In this document: piece after piece, positions 7,985 through 16,848 of the stretch | Layout of the letters: each line of letters opens with the position of its first letter | How positions within the stretch are numbered: position 1 is the stretch's first letter | DNA from: Nocardia brevicatena NBRC 12119 | GTDB lineage: Bacteria; Actinomycetota; Actinomycetes; Mycobacteriales; Mycobacteriaceae | Length of the DNA: 64,000 nucleotides | Reading direction: 5' to 3' | Assembly: GCF_000308495.1 (NCBI RefSeq) | Contig: NZ_BAFU01000248.1 | Span: 62,001-126,000 of the forward strand | The notes under the pieces: generated by a model | What the model was told of the DNA's origin: nothing | Seen by the model: only the letters and a program-made list of their open reading frames with translations | Database searches by the model: none | Program-made: the position numbers and the translations under genes

Positions 7985-8920
7985 ATGACTTCTACCGAAA
8001 ACCTGCAATCGCAGTTCGACCACACCATCACCGCCGATCAGCGTGTCGAGCCGCGAGACTGGATGCCCGACGACTACCGCCGCACCCTGATCCGGCAGAT
8101 CGCCCAGCATGCCCACTCTGAGATCATCGGTATGCAGCCGGAGGGTGCCTGGCTCACCTCGGCTCCTTCGCTGCGCCGCAAGGCGATCCTGATGGCCAAG
8201 GTGCAGGACGAGGCCGGGCACGGACTCTATCTGTACTCGGCCGCCGAGACGCTCGGCGCCGACCGCGGCGAGCTGACCGCCAAACTGATCTCCGGCGCCC
8301 AGAAGTATTCATCGATCTTCAACTACCCTAGCCTGACGTTCGCCGATGTCGGCGTGATCGGATGGTTGGTCGACGGCGCGGCGATCTGCAACCAGGTGCC
8401 GCTGTGTCGCAGCTCGTTCGGCCCGTACGCGCGTGCCATGGTGCGCATCTGCAAGGAGGAGTCCTTCCACCAGCGCCAGGGCTACGAGCTGCTGATGACC
8501 ATGATGCGCGGCACCACCGAGCAGCGGGAGATGGTGCAGGACGCCGTCGACCGCTGGTGGTGGCCGGCGCTGATGATGTTCGGCCCGCCCGACGAGGCCT
8601 CACCCAACACCGCGCAGTCCATGCGGTGGCGGATCAAGCGCCACACCAACGATGAACTACGCCAACGTTTCGTCGATATGTCCGTTCCCCAGGCCGAGGC
8701 GCTGGGTGTTACCCTGCCCGACCCGGAGCTGAAGTGGAACGACAGCCGCGGGCATCACGATTTCGGCACTCCCGACTGGGATGAGTTCAACCGGGTCATC
8801 TCCGGCGACGGCCCCTGCAACGCCGAGCGCATCGCCGTGCGCCGGGCCGCCCACGACGAGGGCGCCTGGGTGCGTGAGGCCGCGGCCGCGTTCGCCCGGC
8901 GCGGAGAAGGAGCACGGTGA
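7985..8920 (+). CDS. paaA: Phenylacetyl-CoA epoxidase subunit PaaA (catalytic di-iron)
   Basis: The ATG at 7985 gives 311 residues, normal for PaaA. Two iron-binding motifs are visible, DEAGH in [12 protein letters not shown] and EESFH in [16 protein letters not shown], within a ferritin-like helical bundle. PaaA is the oxygen-activating subunit that epoxidises the ring of phenylacetyl-CoA, working with PaaC as structural partner, PaaB as bridge and PaaE as reductase. Its stop overlaps the paaB start by one base (TGATG). Confidence 0.96.
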   Translation: MTSTENLQSQFDHTITADQRVEPRDWMPDDYRRTLIRQIAQHAHSEIIGMQPEGAWLTSAPSLRRKAILMAKVQDEAGHGLYLYSAAETLGADRGELTAKLISGAQKYSSIFNYPSLTFADVGVIGWLVDGAAICNQVPLCRSSFGPYARAMVRICKEESFHQRQGYELLMTMMRGTTEQREMVQDAVDRWWWPALMMFGPPDEASPNTAQSMRWRIKRHTNDELRQRFVDMSVPQAEALGVTLPDPELKWNDSRGHHDFGTPDWDEFNRVISGDGPCNAERIAVRRAAHDEGAWVREAAAAFARRGEGAR

Positions 8921-9222
8921 TGTCGGGCACCGACGGAACCCGGTCGGACTGGCCGCTCTACGAAGTGTTCGTCCGCGGTAAGCGCGGACTCAACCACGTC
9001 CACGTCGGTTCGCTGCACGCCGCCGACGACGAGATGGCGCTGCGGCACGCCCGCGACGTCTACACCCGACGCAACGAGGGTGTGAGCCTGTGGGTGGTGC
9101 GCTCGGAGGTCATCGCCGCCTCCAGCCCCAGCGAAAAGGACCCGTTCTTCGACCCGAACCGGGACAAGGTCTACCGCCACCCGACCTTCTACGAGATTCC
9201 CGACAACGTCCCGCACATGTGA
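8920..9222 (+). CDS. paaB: Phenylacetyl-CoA epoxidase subunit PaaB
   Basis: The ATG at 8920 gives 100 residues, normal for PaaB. WPLYEVFVRGKRGLNHVHVG near the N-terminus is the family hallmark, followed by ALRHARDVYTRRNEGVSLWV. PaaB links PaaAC units in the epoxidase complex and is needed for activity. A GTG one codon upstream is possible, but the ATG sits in the usual overlap with the paaA stop. It is 10 bases from paaC. Confidence 0.95.
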   Translation: MSGTDGTRSDWPLYEVFVRGKRGLNHVHVGSLHAADDEMALRHARDVYTRRNEGVSLWVVRSEVIAASSPSEKDPFFDPNRDKVYRHPTFYEIPDNVPHM

Positions 9223-9232
9223 GGCAACAGTC

Positions 9233-10144
9233 ATGATCGATCACGACAACGCCTACTCCGGCCTGTTGGAGGGCGACAACCACGATCGGTGGGCCTTCGG
9301 CGGCGATTTCGACGACCCGCCGGCGGGTACCGACACCTCGGTGCCGGCCGGCGTGGACCACGGCGCGCTGGCATGCTACTGCCTGATGCTCGCCGACGAC
9401 GCCTTGGTCAGCGCCCAGCGACTCGTCCAGTGGTGCACCCACGCCCCCGAACTCGAGGAGGAAGTCGCCCTCGCCAATATCGGCCTGGACCTGATCGGGC
9501 AGGCGCGACTGCTGTTCGCCCGCGCGGCCGCTGCCGACCCCGGTGTCGTTCCGGCGATTTCGCCCACCTCGCCGGTGCCCGCGGAGGACGCGCTGGCGTT
9601 CTTCCGCGACGCCGGAAACTACCGCAACGTGCGGTTGTGCGAACTTGCCAACGGTGACTTCGCGCACACCGTCGCGCGGCTGCTCATCTTCGTTACATGG
9701 CGCACGCTGCTGTTCGACCGCCTGCGCGACTCCGGCGACCCGGTGCTGTCGGCGATCGCGGAAAAGGGCCTCAAAGAACTCACCTACCACCGTGACTACG
9801 CCGCACGCCGGCTGGTCGTGCTGGGAAACGGCACCGAGGAGTCGCGGAGCCGGACCGGAAACGGCCTTGGCGCGCTGGCGCCGTTCGTCGGGGAATTGTT
9901 CGCCATCACCGACGAGGAGCGGGAACTCACCGGCGCGGGCATCGCGGCCGACCCGGCCGGGCTGCGCGCGGACTTCGACCGCATCCTGGCCACCATCCTC
10001 GACGCCGCGAACCTGGAGCTGCCTACCGCCGACGCCGCAACGCCCACACCGATCGGGCGTCGCGGTGAGCACACCGACGATCTCACGGTTCTGCTCGCCG
10101 AGATGCAGAGCGTGGCCCGCGCCCACCCGGAAGGGCGGTGGTGA
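9233..10144 (+). CDS. paaC: Phenylacetyl-CoA epoxidase subunit PaaC
   Basis: The 303-residue protein has the PaaC ferritin-like fold without a full di-iron site. ALVSAQRLVQWCTHAPELEE, IGLDLIGQARLLF and LKELTYHRDYAARRLVVLG are recognisable PaaC stretches. At about 300 residues it is longer than the E. coli protein (about 250) but usual for actinobacteria. PaaC pairs with PaaA and stabilises the catalytic core. Its stop overlaps the paaD start (GTGA). Confidence 0.94.
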   Translation: MIDHDNAYSGLLEGDNHDRWAFGGDFDDPPAGTDTSVPAGVDHGALACYCLMLADDALVSAQRLVQWCTHAPELEEEVALANIGLDLIGQARLLFARAAAADPGVVPAISPTSPVPAEDALAFFRDAGNYRNVRLCELANGDFAHTVARLLIFVTWRTLLFDRLRDSGDPVLSAIAEKGLKELTYHRDYAARRLVVLGNGTEESRSRTGNGLGALAPFVGELFAITDEERELTGAGIAADPAGLRADFDRILATILDAANLELPTADAATPTPIGRRGEHTDDLTVLLAEMQSVARAHPEGRW

Positions 10145-10650
10145 GCATGGCCACCGACGCCCTCGACGCCGTCCGCCGGATCGCCGCGGCGGTCCCGGAC
10201 CCGGAGATGCCGATGCTGACCTTGGCACACCTGGGGATACTACGCGATATACACGCCGAAGCCGACGGCACCGTGGTCGTGACGATCACTCCGACCTACT
10301 CCGGCTGCCCTGCCATGGCCGAGATCCGGGCTGACATCGCGCGCACTCTGCGCCGTAGTGGCCACCCGCAGGTGCGGGTCGATACCGTACTCACGCCGGC
10401 CTGGAGCAGTGACTGGATCAGCGAGGACGGCCGCCGCAAGCTGCGCGAGCACGGTTACTCGCCGCCGGGACCCGTGCCGCGCCCTGGGCCGGTCGCGCTG
10501 ACCCTGACTCCCGCCGCACGCCGAGTGCTCTGCCCACGCTGCGACTCGCCGGACACCCAGCGCATCTCCGAGTTCGGAGCCACCGCGTGCAAAGCGCTCT
10601 ACCGGTGCCGGACGTGCCATGAGCCGTTCGACCACGTCAAGGAGATCTGA
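10141..10650 (+). CDS. paaD: PaaD, Fe-S/iron assembly protein for the epoxidase
   Basis: About 169 residues with an N-terminal MIP18/SufT-like domain: AAVPDPEMPMLTLAHLGIL and TPTYSGCPAMAEIRADI. The C-terminus has four cysteines (CPRCDSPDTQ and CRTCHEPF) that look like a metal-binding ribbon. PaaD is thought to help mature the epoxidase metal centres. Three starts compete, GTG 10138, GTG 10141 and ATG 10147; 10141 is chosen for the GTGA overlap with the paaC stop and about 6 bases of spacing from GGAAGG. Confidence 0.92.
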   Translation: MSMATDALDAVRRIAAAVPDPEMPMLTLAHLGILRDIHAEADGTVVVTITPTYSGCPAMAEIRADIARTLRRSGHPQVRVDTVLTPAWSSDWISEDGRRKLREHGYSPPGPVPRPGPVALTLTPAARRVLCPRCDSPDTQRISEFGATACKALYRCRTCHEPFDHVKEI

Positions 10651-10651
10651 G

Positions 10652-11746
10652 ATGACGATCGCCACGCGGCGACCCGCGCCCGTACCACGGACGGGGGTGT
10701 TTCACACCTTGACCGTCTCGGCGGTGGAACGGCTCTGTGACGACGCCGTGGCCGTCACCTTTGCGGTGCCCGACGAACTGCGTGAGCGGTTCCGCTTCCG
10801 ACCCGGACAGTTCCTCACCCTGCGGCGCGAGGTCGACGGCATCGAGCACCGACGCTCCTACTCGATCTGCGCCCCGGCCGGGCAGGCACTGCGCGTGGGT
10901 GTGCGGGAGGTCTCGGCCGGGCTCTTCTCCCGCTGGCTGGTGCGGGAGGTCTCCGCCGGTGACCGCGTGGACGTGCAGGAACCATCCGGTGCCTTCACAG
11001 CCGACCCGGCGAACGGTGGCCGCCACCTGCTCATCGGCGCCGGATCGGGCATCACACCGCTGCTGTCGATCGCCGCCTCGGTGCTGACCCACCCCGATGC
11101 CCACGTCACTCTGCTCTACGGCAACCGGCGCACCCGCTCGGTGATGTTCACCGACGAGATCGCCGACCTCAAGGACCGCTACGGTCCCCGACTGTCGGTG
11201 ATCCACGTGCTCTCCCGAGAGCCGCGCGATGTGGAATTGTTCTCCGGGCGACTGGACGCCGAGCGGATCCGGGCCATCCTCACCGAGCTTGTTCCACTCG
11301 ACGCCCTGGATCACGCCTGGCTGTGCGGTCCGCTCGGCGTGGTCACCGACGCGGTGACGGTGCTCGGCGAACTCGGCATGGACCCGTCCCGCATCCACCG
11401 TGAGCTGTTCTACGTGGGGGAGGTCCCGCCGCCCCCGAACCGGCATCGGGAGACCGGGGAGACCGGCCCCACCAGCCGGGTCACCATCACCCTGGACGGG
11501 CGTTCCACCATCGCCGACCTGCCGCGGGGCCGAACCATCCTGGACGCGGCCGTGCAGGTCCGCTCCGACCTGCCCTTCGCCTGCAAGGGCGGCGTCTGCG
11601 GCACCTGCCGGGCCCTGGTCTGTGCCGGTGAGGCCGACATGCGCCGCAACTACGCGCTCGACGACGACGAGGTAGCCGCCGGCTTCGTACTCACCTGCCA
11701 GACCTATCCGACCACCGACACTCTCACGGTCGACTTCGACCGCTGA
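10652..11746 (+). CDS. paaE: PaaE, NADPH-dependent reductase of the epoxidase
   Basis: The ATG at 10652, one base after the paaD stop, gives 364 residues. The N-terminal part is a ferredoxin-NADP reductase module with RSYSICAP (flavin) and LIGAGSGITPLLSI (nicotinamide), up to about residue 265. The C-terminal plant-type ferredoxin domain has CKGGVCGTC and a distant Cys in GFVLTCQTYP for a 2Fe-2S cluster. PaaE passes electrons from NADPH to the PaaA di-iron site. It is the last of the five epoxidase genes and lies 24 bases before paaK. Confidence 0.95.
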   Translation: MTIATRRPAPVPRTGVFHTLTVSAVERLCDDAVAVTFAVPDELRERFRFRPGQFLTLRREVDGIEHRRSYSICAPAGQALRVGVREVSAGLFSRWLVREVSAGDRVDVQEPSGAFTADPANGGRHLLIGAGSGITPLLSIAASVLTHPDAHVTLLYGNRRTRSVMFTDEIADLKDRYGPRLSVIHVLSREPRDVELFSGRLDAERIRAILTELVPLDALDHAWLCGPLGVVTDAVTVLGELGMDPSRIHRELFYVGEVPPPPNRHRETGETGPTSRVTITLDGRSTIADLPRGRTILDAAVQVRSDLPFACKGGVCGTCRALVCAGEADMRRNYALDDDEVAAGFVLTCQTYPTTDTLTVDFDR

Positions 11747-11770
11747 CCGCGTTCACGAAGGAAACCCGCC

Positions 11771-13081
11771 ATGAGCACCGCCGCTTCCGCACCCGAGAAC
11801 GTCTCCGACACCGATATCGAGTACGCCGACCGCGACCGCATCGCGGCCCTGCAGCTCGAGCGGCTGCGCTGGTCGTTGAACCACGCCTACATCAACGTCC
11901 CGCACTACCGCGCGGCGTTCGACACCGCCGAGGTGCACCCCTCGGACCTTCGGGAACTTTCCGATCTGGCCCGCTTCCCCTTCACCACCAAGGCCGAACT
12001 GCGGGCGAACTACCCGTTCGGCATGTTCGCCGTACCCCGGAACCAGGTGAACCGGATCCATGCCTCCTCCGGCACCACCGGCAGACCCACGGTCGTCGGG
12101 TACACCCGGCGGGATCTCGACAACTGGGCCGATCTGATCGCCCGCAGTATGCGTATCGCCGGGGTGAACCCCGGCGATATGGTGCACATCGCCTACGGCT
12201 ACGGGCTGTTCACCGGCGGACTGGGCGCGCACTACGGCGCCGAGCGTCTCGGATGCACGGTGGTCCCCATGTCCGGAGGCATGACAGAGCGCCAGATCCA
12301 GGTGATCCAGGACTTCCGGCCCGAGGCCATCATGGTCACTCCCTCCTACATGCTCACGATCGTCGACGCGATGATCGAGCAGGGCATCGACCCGGCCACC
12401 ACTTCGCTGCGAACCGGCATCTTCGGCGCCGAGCCGTGGACCGAGTCCATGCGCGCCGAACTCGAGCAGAAGTTGGGCATCCAGGCCGTCGACATCTACG
12501 GGCTGTCCGAGGTCATGGGTCCCGGCGTGGCGATGGAATGCGTGGAGACCAAGGACGGCCTGCACATCTGGGAGGACCACTTCTACCCCGAGGTGATCGA
12601 CCCGGAGATCGGCGAGGTGCTGCCCGACGGCGCCGAGGGAGAGCTCGTCTTCACCTCCCTGACCAAAGAGGCCTTCCCGATCGTGCGGTATCGGACCCGG
12701 GACCTGACCCGGCTGCTTCCCGGCACTGCCCGGACCATGCGGCGTATGCAGAAGATCACCGGGCGCAGCGACGACATGATCATCCTGCGCGGGGTGAACT
12801 TGTTCCCCTCACAGATCGAGGAACTCGTCCTGAGTGTCCCGGCGCTGTCGCCGCAGTTCCAGTGCGTTCTCGACCGGCCCGAACGCCTGGACCGACTGAC
12901 CGTACGGGTGGAATGTCGGGTCGACACTTCCCCCGATGACCGCCTATCGGCGGCTGTAGCGTTGAAACAGCAGATCAAGCAACGAATCGGCGTCAGTGTC
13001 GTCGTCGATGTACTGACTCCCGACTCGATCGAGCGGTCACTCGGTAAGGCGCGGCGGCTGGTGGACCTGCGCCCGAAGTAG
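11771..13081 (+). CDS. paaK: Phenylacetate-CoA ligase PaaK
   Basis: This 436-residue protein matches PaaK in length. HASSGTTGRPTVVGYTRRDL is the ATP loop, GIFGAEPWTESMR the acyl-binding region and YGLSEVMGPGVA the adenylate motif; FPIVRYRTRDLTRL and DMIILRGVNLFPSQIE mark the C-terminal subdomain. It activates phenylacetate to phenylacetyl-CoA using ATP, the entry step that also produces the probable inducer of PaaR. It closes the plus-strand operon, with a GAAGGAAAC ribosome site just upstream. Confidence 0.95.
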   Translation: MSTAASAPENVSDTDIEYADRDRIAALQLERLRWSLNHAYINVPHYRAAFDTAEVHPSDLRELSDLARFPFTTKAELRANYPFGMFAVPRNQVNRIHASSGTTGRPTVVGYTRRDLDNWADLIARSMRIAGVNPGDMVHIAYGYGLFTGGLGAHYGAERLGCTVVPMSGGMTERQIQVIQDFRPEAIMVTPSYMLTIVDAMIEQGIDPATTSLRTGIFGAEPWTESMRAELEQKLGIQAVDIYGLSEVMGPGVAMECVETKDGLHIWEDHFYPEVIDPEIGEVLPDGAEGELVFTSLTKEAFPIVRYRTRDLTRLLPGTARTMRRMQKITGRSDDMIILRGVNLFPSQIEELVLSVPALSPQFQCVLDRPERLDRLTVRVECRVDTSPDDRLSAAVALKQQIKQRIGVSVVVDVLTPDSIERSLGKARRLVDLRPK

Positions 13082-13276
13082 GCCATGGAGCCGGCCGAAC
13101 GAACCCTCGTGACAGTCGTGGCGCCGTCGTCGACGGAGCGTTTCGGCGCCTGGCGGAAACCGATTTCGCAGGTCTTCGTTCCGCTGGATACCAGGCTGTT
13201 GTCGGATGCGGTATTCGTTCGACGGTTCGCTCGGCTGCCGCACCGGGGGTTCGGTCCAAGTCGGCCGTATGGCCGT

Positions 13277-13585
13277 CTACGATACGGCGGTACCACCTCG
13301 CGGCATGCCACCCGACGAAGCCTGCCCGCCTCGCTGTTTCGCAGCAGCCGACGCACTGCTCTGTCCTCTGGTGCGTGCACGGCCAAAGAGCCGTGCGCCA
13401 ATCGGCCCTGACAGGGCTCGGTAGTTTCGCGCAAAAACCATGGATATGGGCGTATTTCGCTGTTCAGCGTCCTGGACTTCGGTATCGAGCACACCTTCAC
13501 CGCGGTAGTCGATTTCGAGATCGACGACGTAGCCCTCATCGAGAGAAAAGTTGCGCCGGTTCTCCGGGGTCGACGCGGTGGTCAT
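13277..13585 (-). CDS. Hypothetical protein, uncertain
   Basis: A 102-codon frame starting at ATG 13585. The first 50 residues look protein-like (FSLDEGYVVDLEIDYRGEG, then DTEVQDAEQRNTPISM), whereas the C-terminal half is Arg/Ser/Gly-rich and looks like non-coding sequence. No clear ribosome site is seen. It may be the N-terminal remnant of a lost gene between paaK and the next operon. No family is recognised. Confidence 0.25.
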   Translation of the reverse strand: MTTASTPENRRNFSLDEGYVVDLEIDYRGEGVLDTEVQDAEQRNTPISMVFARNYRALSGPIGARLFGRARTRGQSSASAAAKQRGGQASSGGMPRGGTAVS

Positions 13586-13695
13586 GACATTCGCCTACCC
13601 GGACGACCCTGTCCTCCACACGTGTTCCGGCTCTTGGAACAGGACCCTCGCACCATGGACAGGTGCCGAAGATCCATCTGTTCCCCTCGCCGGAC

Positions 13696-13735
13696 ACGGT
13701 AGGCCCGAGCCCTGTCGCGGGCTCGGGCCTACCGT
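13696..13735 (-). terminator. Strong hairpin ending the SDR/cupin operon
   Basis: A perfect 17-bp stem (13696-13712 with 13719-13735) with a 6-nt loop lies 35 bases beyond the stop of the NTF2-like gene on the minus strand. It has no T-run, as is common in high-GC actinobacteria. Confidence 0.7.
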
Positions 13736-13770
13736 CGGTGATGCCTTACTCGGCGTGCGGCAAGTGATCG

Positions 13771-14430
13771 CTACGCGGGTAGCCGGTACTTGTCGATGAG
13801 GGGAGCGAGCAGCTCGGCGGCGCGAGCGCCGGAGATGACGTCCCCGGCGTCGACCGGGGTGACGGTCTTCGAGTTGGTGTCCTCGTAGACGTGTTCACCG
13901 ATCATTTTGCCGTGCTCGTCGTAGGGCCATACGAAAGCCAGGGTCCGGCGGACCAGATACCAGGCGTCGGGGTCGTATTCCGAAGCGGTCTTCGCATCGT
14001 CGCCGATCGATCCGAAGACGTTGTCGCCCAACATCTTTCCCGGAACGAACTGGCTGAACTCGGCTTCGCCGGAGAAGCCGTGATCACCCACGGCGATATG
14101 CTGCCTTCCGGTCCACATGACAAGCATATCCAGCTCGGCCAGGGACTGGTAGAAGCTGCGCACCTGGTCCATGCCGTCCAGGATGACCCCTTGCCCGCCT
14201 TCGAAGATGCGGTAGTGCGGATGGGTGACGGTCATCTCGGGGGCGAGGAGTTCATCGTAGCGGCCGGAGACCTCGAGGAGCGCATGCCTGCGGTAGTTGA
14301 TGAGGATCTTCCGATGGGTCGGGTTGGGCAGCGAGTCGATCAGCGCGTCGATATCGTCCATCATATGGACGAGCTCTTGCTCGTAGGAGGTGCGCGGTGC
14401 GGCCGTGTCGTGTCCCTGTAACGTGGTCAT
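13771..14430 (-). CDS. NTF2/SnoaL-like domain protein
   Basis: This 219-residue protein has the cone-shaped NTF2-like pattern: a helical N-terminus (YEQELVHMMDDIDALIDSLP), then LLAPEMTVTHPHYRIFEG and VRSFYQSLAELDMLVMWTGR, and strands through DAWYLVRRTLAFVWPYDEHG. Members are often ketosteroid-isomerase-like enzymes or small-molecule binding subunits. It is the last gene of a four-gene operon, 9 bases after the SDR. A role in the same oxidative pathway as the SDRs is inference; no diagnostic catalytic pair could be assigned. Confidence 0.7.
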   Translation of the reverse strand: MTTLQGHDTAAPRTSYEQELVHMMDDIDALIDSLPNPTHRKILINYRRHALLEVSGRYDELLAPEMTVTHPHYRIFEGGQGVILDGMDQVRSFYQSLAELDMLVMWTGRQHIAVGDHGFSGEAEFSQFVPGKMLGDNVFGSIGDDAKTASEYDPDAWYLVRRTLAFVWPYDEHGKMIGEHVYEDTNSKTVTPVDAGDVISGARAAELLAPLIDKYRLPA

Positions 14431-14439
14431 TTCGGACTC

Positions 14440-15216
14440 CTAAAGGTGTTTGCTGAGGTCTGGGTAGCTGCCGATCTCGTAACCGCCGTCCACGACGAGG
14501 CTCGCTCCGGTGATGTAGCCGGCGGCGCCGCTGGCGAGGAATACCGCGGGCGCGGCGAGTTCGGCGGGCTGCGCTGGGCGTTTCAGGACGGCGTTGGCGT
14601 AGAACTCGCTCATGATCTGCTCGTTCTCGAGGATGAAGCCCGCCATGGGTGTCTGTACCAATCCGGGCAGGACGGTGTTGACCCTGATACCGTGCGGGGC
14701 GAGCTCCAGAGCGGCGTTCTTGCCGAACATGTCCGCGCCGGCCTTGCCTGCCGCGTAGGCGCTCCCGCCGTAGAGCGGGATGTGGGCATTGACCGAGGCG
14801 ATATTGACGATCGCGCCGCCCTTGCCGGCCCGGATCATGCTGCGCGCGACATATTTCGTGCAGAGATAGACGCTGCGCAGCACCACGTCGACGGTGAAGT
14901 CCCAGTCGTCTTCGGCGAGTTCGGTGATCGGAGCGGGCCGAAGGCCCCCCGCCACATTGAAGAGGCTGTCGATGCCGTCGAGTTCGGACTCGGCCAGTGT
15001 TACCGCCGCCTGCACATCGCCGATGTCGGTGACGCTTCCCGGGTGCGAGATGTAGGCGTCACCGAGCTTTTCGGCTGCTGCGGTCAGTCCTGCGGAGTCG
15101 AGGTCGAAGGCGACCACCTTGCCGCCCGCGGCGATCAGTTGCTCGGCGATCGCATAGCCGATTCCCGATGCCGCGCCGGTGACGATGGATTTCTGGGGTG
15201 TTGCCGTGTTGAGCAT
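14440..15216 (-). CDS. Short-chain dehydrogenase/reductase (SDR)
   Basis: The ATG at 15216 gives 258 residues, a standard SDR length. The NAD(P) site is TGAASGIGYAIAEQL near residues 11-25, NVAGG follows, and the catalytic set is Ser in NIASVNAHIPLYGG with YAAGKAG (Tyr and Lys). AFDLDSAG places an Asp where NAD is preferred. It probably oxidises a secondary alcohol or reduces a ketone. It is 11 bases from the preceding SDR gene and 9 bases from the NTF2-like gene, inside one operon. Confidence 0.85.
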   Translation of the reverse strand: MLNTATPQKSIVTGAASGIGYAIAEQLIAAGGKVVAFDLDSAGLTAAAEKLGDAYISHPGSVTDIGDVQAAVTLAESELDGIDSLFNVAGGLRPAPITELAEDDWDFTVDVVLRSVYLCTKYVARSMIRAGKGGAIVNIASVNAHIPLYGGSAYAAGKAGADMFGKNAALELAPHGIRVNTVLPGLVQTPMAGFILENEQIMSEFYANAVLKRPAQPAELAAPAVFLASGAAGYITGASLVVDGGYEIGSYPDLSKHL

Positions 15217-15227
15217 GCTGTCCTTTG

Positions 15228-16088
15228 TTACTGGTGCGGGACTTTGTAGGGCGCGGTGGCACCGGCATCGATGGGTAGAGCGACGCCGGTGACGTAGCGC
15301 GCCTCGTCGGAGGCGAGCCACAATGCGGCATTACTGACGTCGATCGATTCGATCCACGGAACCGGCAGGGCATTGAGGCCCTTCATGAGCTCGGATGCCA
15401 GTTCCCGGTTCGGGTTTTCGACTCCCGGAAGGAACAGCTCACGGGTTTCGGCGTTGTCGATCATCGGCGTGTCGACGGTGGTGGGGTGGATCGAGTTGAC
15501 TCGGATCCGATGTGGGGCGAGTTCGGCGGCAAGAGCGCGCATGAGCCCGGTAACGCCGTGCTTGGCCGCGGTGTAATGGGCCAGATTGAGGAACGCGACC
15601 AGGCCGGCGACCGAACTGGTCAGGATTACCGAACCGCCCTGGCCGCGCGTGACCATGGACGGCACGATGGCTCGGACGGTTTTCCAGACGCCGGTCAGAT
15701 CGATATCGATAACATCCTGCCACTGCTGTTCGGTGATCTCGAGCGCCGGCCCGAAGCTGCCGACACCGGCATTGGCGACCAGTACGTCGACGTGTCCGAA
15801 ACGGTCGATGGCCGCATCGCGGGCCCGTTCCAGCGCGACCAGGTCGCGGACATCACACTGGACGCTCAGTACGCCGGCGCCGCACTGCTCGACCTGTCGC
15901 ACGGCTTCGGCCAGATCGTCCGGAGTGGCCAGCGCATAAGGAACCGAATCGATCTGACCGCAGTGGTCGACCAGTACGATATCGGCGCCTTCCTGCGCGA
16001 ACCGCACGGCGTGTGCACGCCCCTGTCCGCGAGCGGCCCCGGTGATGAAAGCGACCTTGCCCGCGAGTCGTCCGGAAGCGCGGCTCAT
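15228..16088 (-). CDS. Mycofactocin-coupled SDR family oxidoreductase
   Basis: This 286-residue SDR carries the traits of the mycofactocin-associated subfamily: GRLAGKVAFITGAARGQGRA and, after the second strand, IDSVPYALATPDDLAEAV. In that family the nicotinamide is bound tightly and electrons are thought to pass to mycofactocin. The catalytic Ser and YTAAKHG (Tyr, Lys) are present, along with GVALPIDAGATA at the end. It overlaps the cupin gene by 4 bases (ATGA). The substrate is unknown, and no mycofactocin biosynthesis genes lie in the window. Confidence 0.85.
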   Translation of the reverse strand: MSRASGRLAGKVAFITGAARGQGRAHAVRFAQEGADIVLVDHCGQIDSVPYALATPDDLAEAVRQVEQCGAGVLSVQCDVRDLVALERARDAAIDRFGHVDVLVANAGVGSFGPALEITEQQWQDVIDIDLTGVWKTVRAIVPSMVTRGQGGSVILTSSVAGLVAFLNLAHYTAAKHGVTGLMRALAAELAPHRIRVNSIHPTTVDTPMIDNAETRELFLPGVENPNRELASELMKGLNALPVPWIESIDVSNAALWLASDEARYVTGVALPIDAGATAPYKVPHQ

Positions 16089-16660
16089 CGGTCACCCCTT
16101 CGGTCGTGCATGGATACGGAGGGGTCCGTGGCGTAGTCGACCACCTGGGTCAGTGCAACGGCATCGTTGTCGCGTGCCATGTAGTAATGCAGGCGGGCAT
16201 CGGCGACGACCCCGAGGCCGCCGTCGGGTAGGTAACCAGCGATCGGGCCCTCGACGAAGGCCAGCATGGTCGTGCCCTGCGGTGAGATCGGTTGATGGAC
16301 GGCGCCTGCGACCTCACAGGTGTACGTGCCCTGGCGGCCTGGATCGTCCTCGTGATAATGGAAGCCGCCCTCCAGGATGTAGGCCTGCACATTGCCCATA
16401 TGCCAATGCGGTGTGGCCTGTACGCCGGGATCGACTTGCAGGATCAGGCTGAAGCTGCCGTTGACAAGATTCGCATAGAGCAGTTTGAAACGGGTTCCCG
16501 GCATAAGCCAGTCCGTCCAAGGAATCGCGTCGGGGTCTATGAATTCCTTTCGCGAGCCCTTCGGGGTGACCCCGGGATTGTTCATCCAGAAGGCCGACCC
16601 GACAGGCGTCGAGATAGTCAAGTTTCGGGTCCTCTCGAGTGAATGGGATGCGTTGAGCAC
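16085..16660 (-). CDS. Cupin protein related to 2,4'-dihydroxyacetophenone dioxygenase
   Basis: This 191-residue single-domain cupin has the metal motif PHWHMGNVQAYILEGGFHYH near residues 83-102 (His-x-His, then Glu/His) and a second motif around AGAVHQPISPQG. The N-terminal FWMNNPGVTPKGSRKEF also fits the dihydroxyacetophenone dioxygenase family, which cleaves a carbon-carbon bond of aromatic ketones with non-haem iron. It leads the four-gene minus operon, divergent from a LysR gene. The family call is fairly secure; the substrate is inference. Confidence 0.72.
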   Translation of the reverse strand: MLNASHSLERTRNLTISTPVGSAFWMNNPGVTPKGSRKEFIDPDAIPWTDWLMPGTRFKLLYANLVNGSFSLILQVDPGVQATPHWHMGNVQAYILEGGFHYHEDDPGRQGTYTCEVAGAVHQPISPQGTTMLAFVEGPIAGYLPDGGLGVVADARLHYYMARDNDAVALTQVVDYATDPSVSMHDRRGDR

Positions 16661-16773
16661 CGCTTCCGCGGCCGCGATGACGAGAATTCATTGCGCCGGT
16701 CTCCGTGAGGCGGGACATTTACCAATGTGGCTTCTACTGTGATGTGATGTCCATTACATTACTCGAGGGAGGT

Positions 16774-16791
16774 GTTAACCTTCCGGTTATC
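16774..16791. promoter_or_regulatory. Candidate LysR operator
   Basis: GTTAACC-TTCC-GGTTATC is an 18-bp inverted repeat with one mismatch in 7-base arms. It lies in the divergent intergenic region between the cupin gene (start 16660) and the LysR gene (start 16849), where LysR regulators usually bind. Confidence 0.45.
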
Positions 16792-16848
16792 AATACAGGC
16801 CGGCGGCATTCGGGCGGGTTCCGCCGGCCCACGGCGAGAGAGGCTGTC

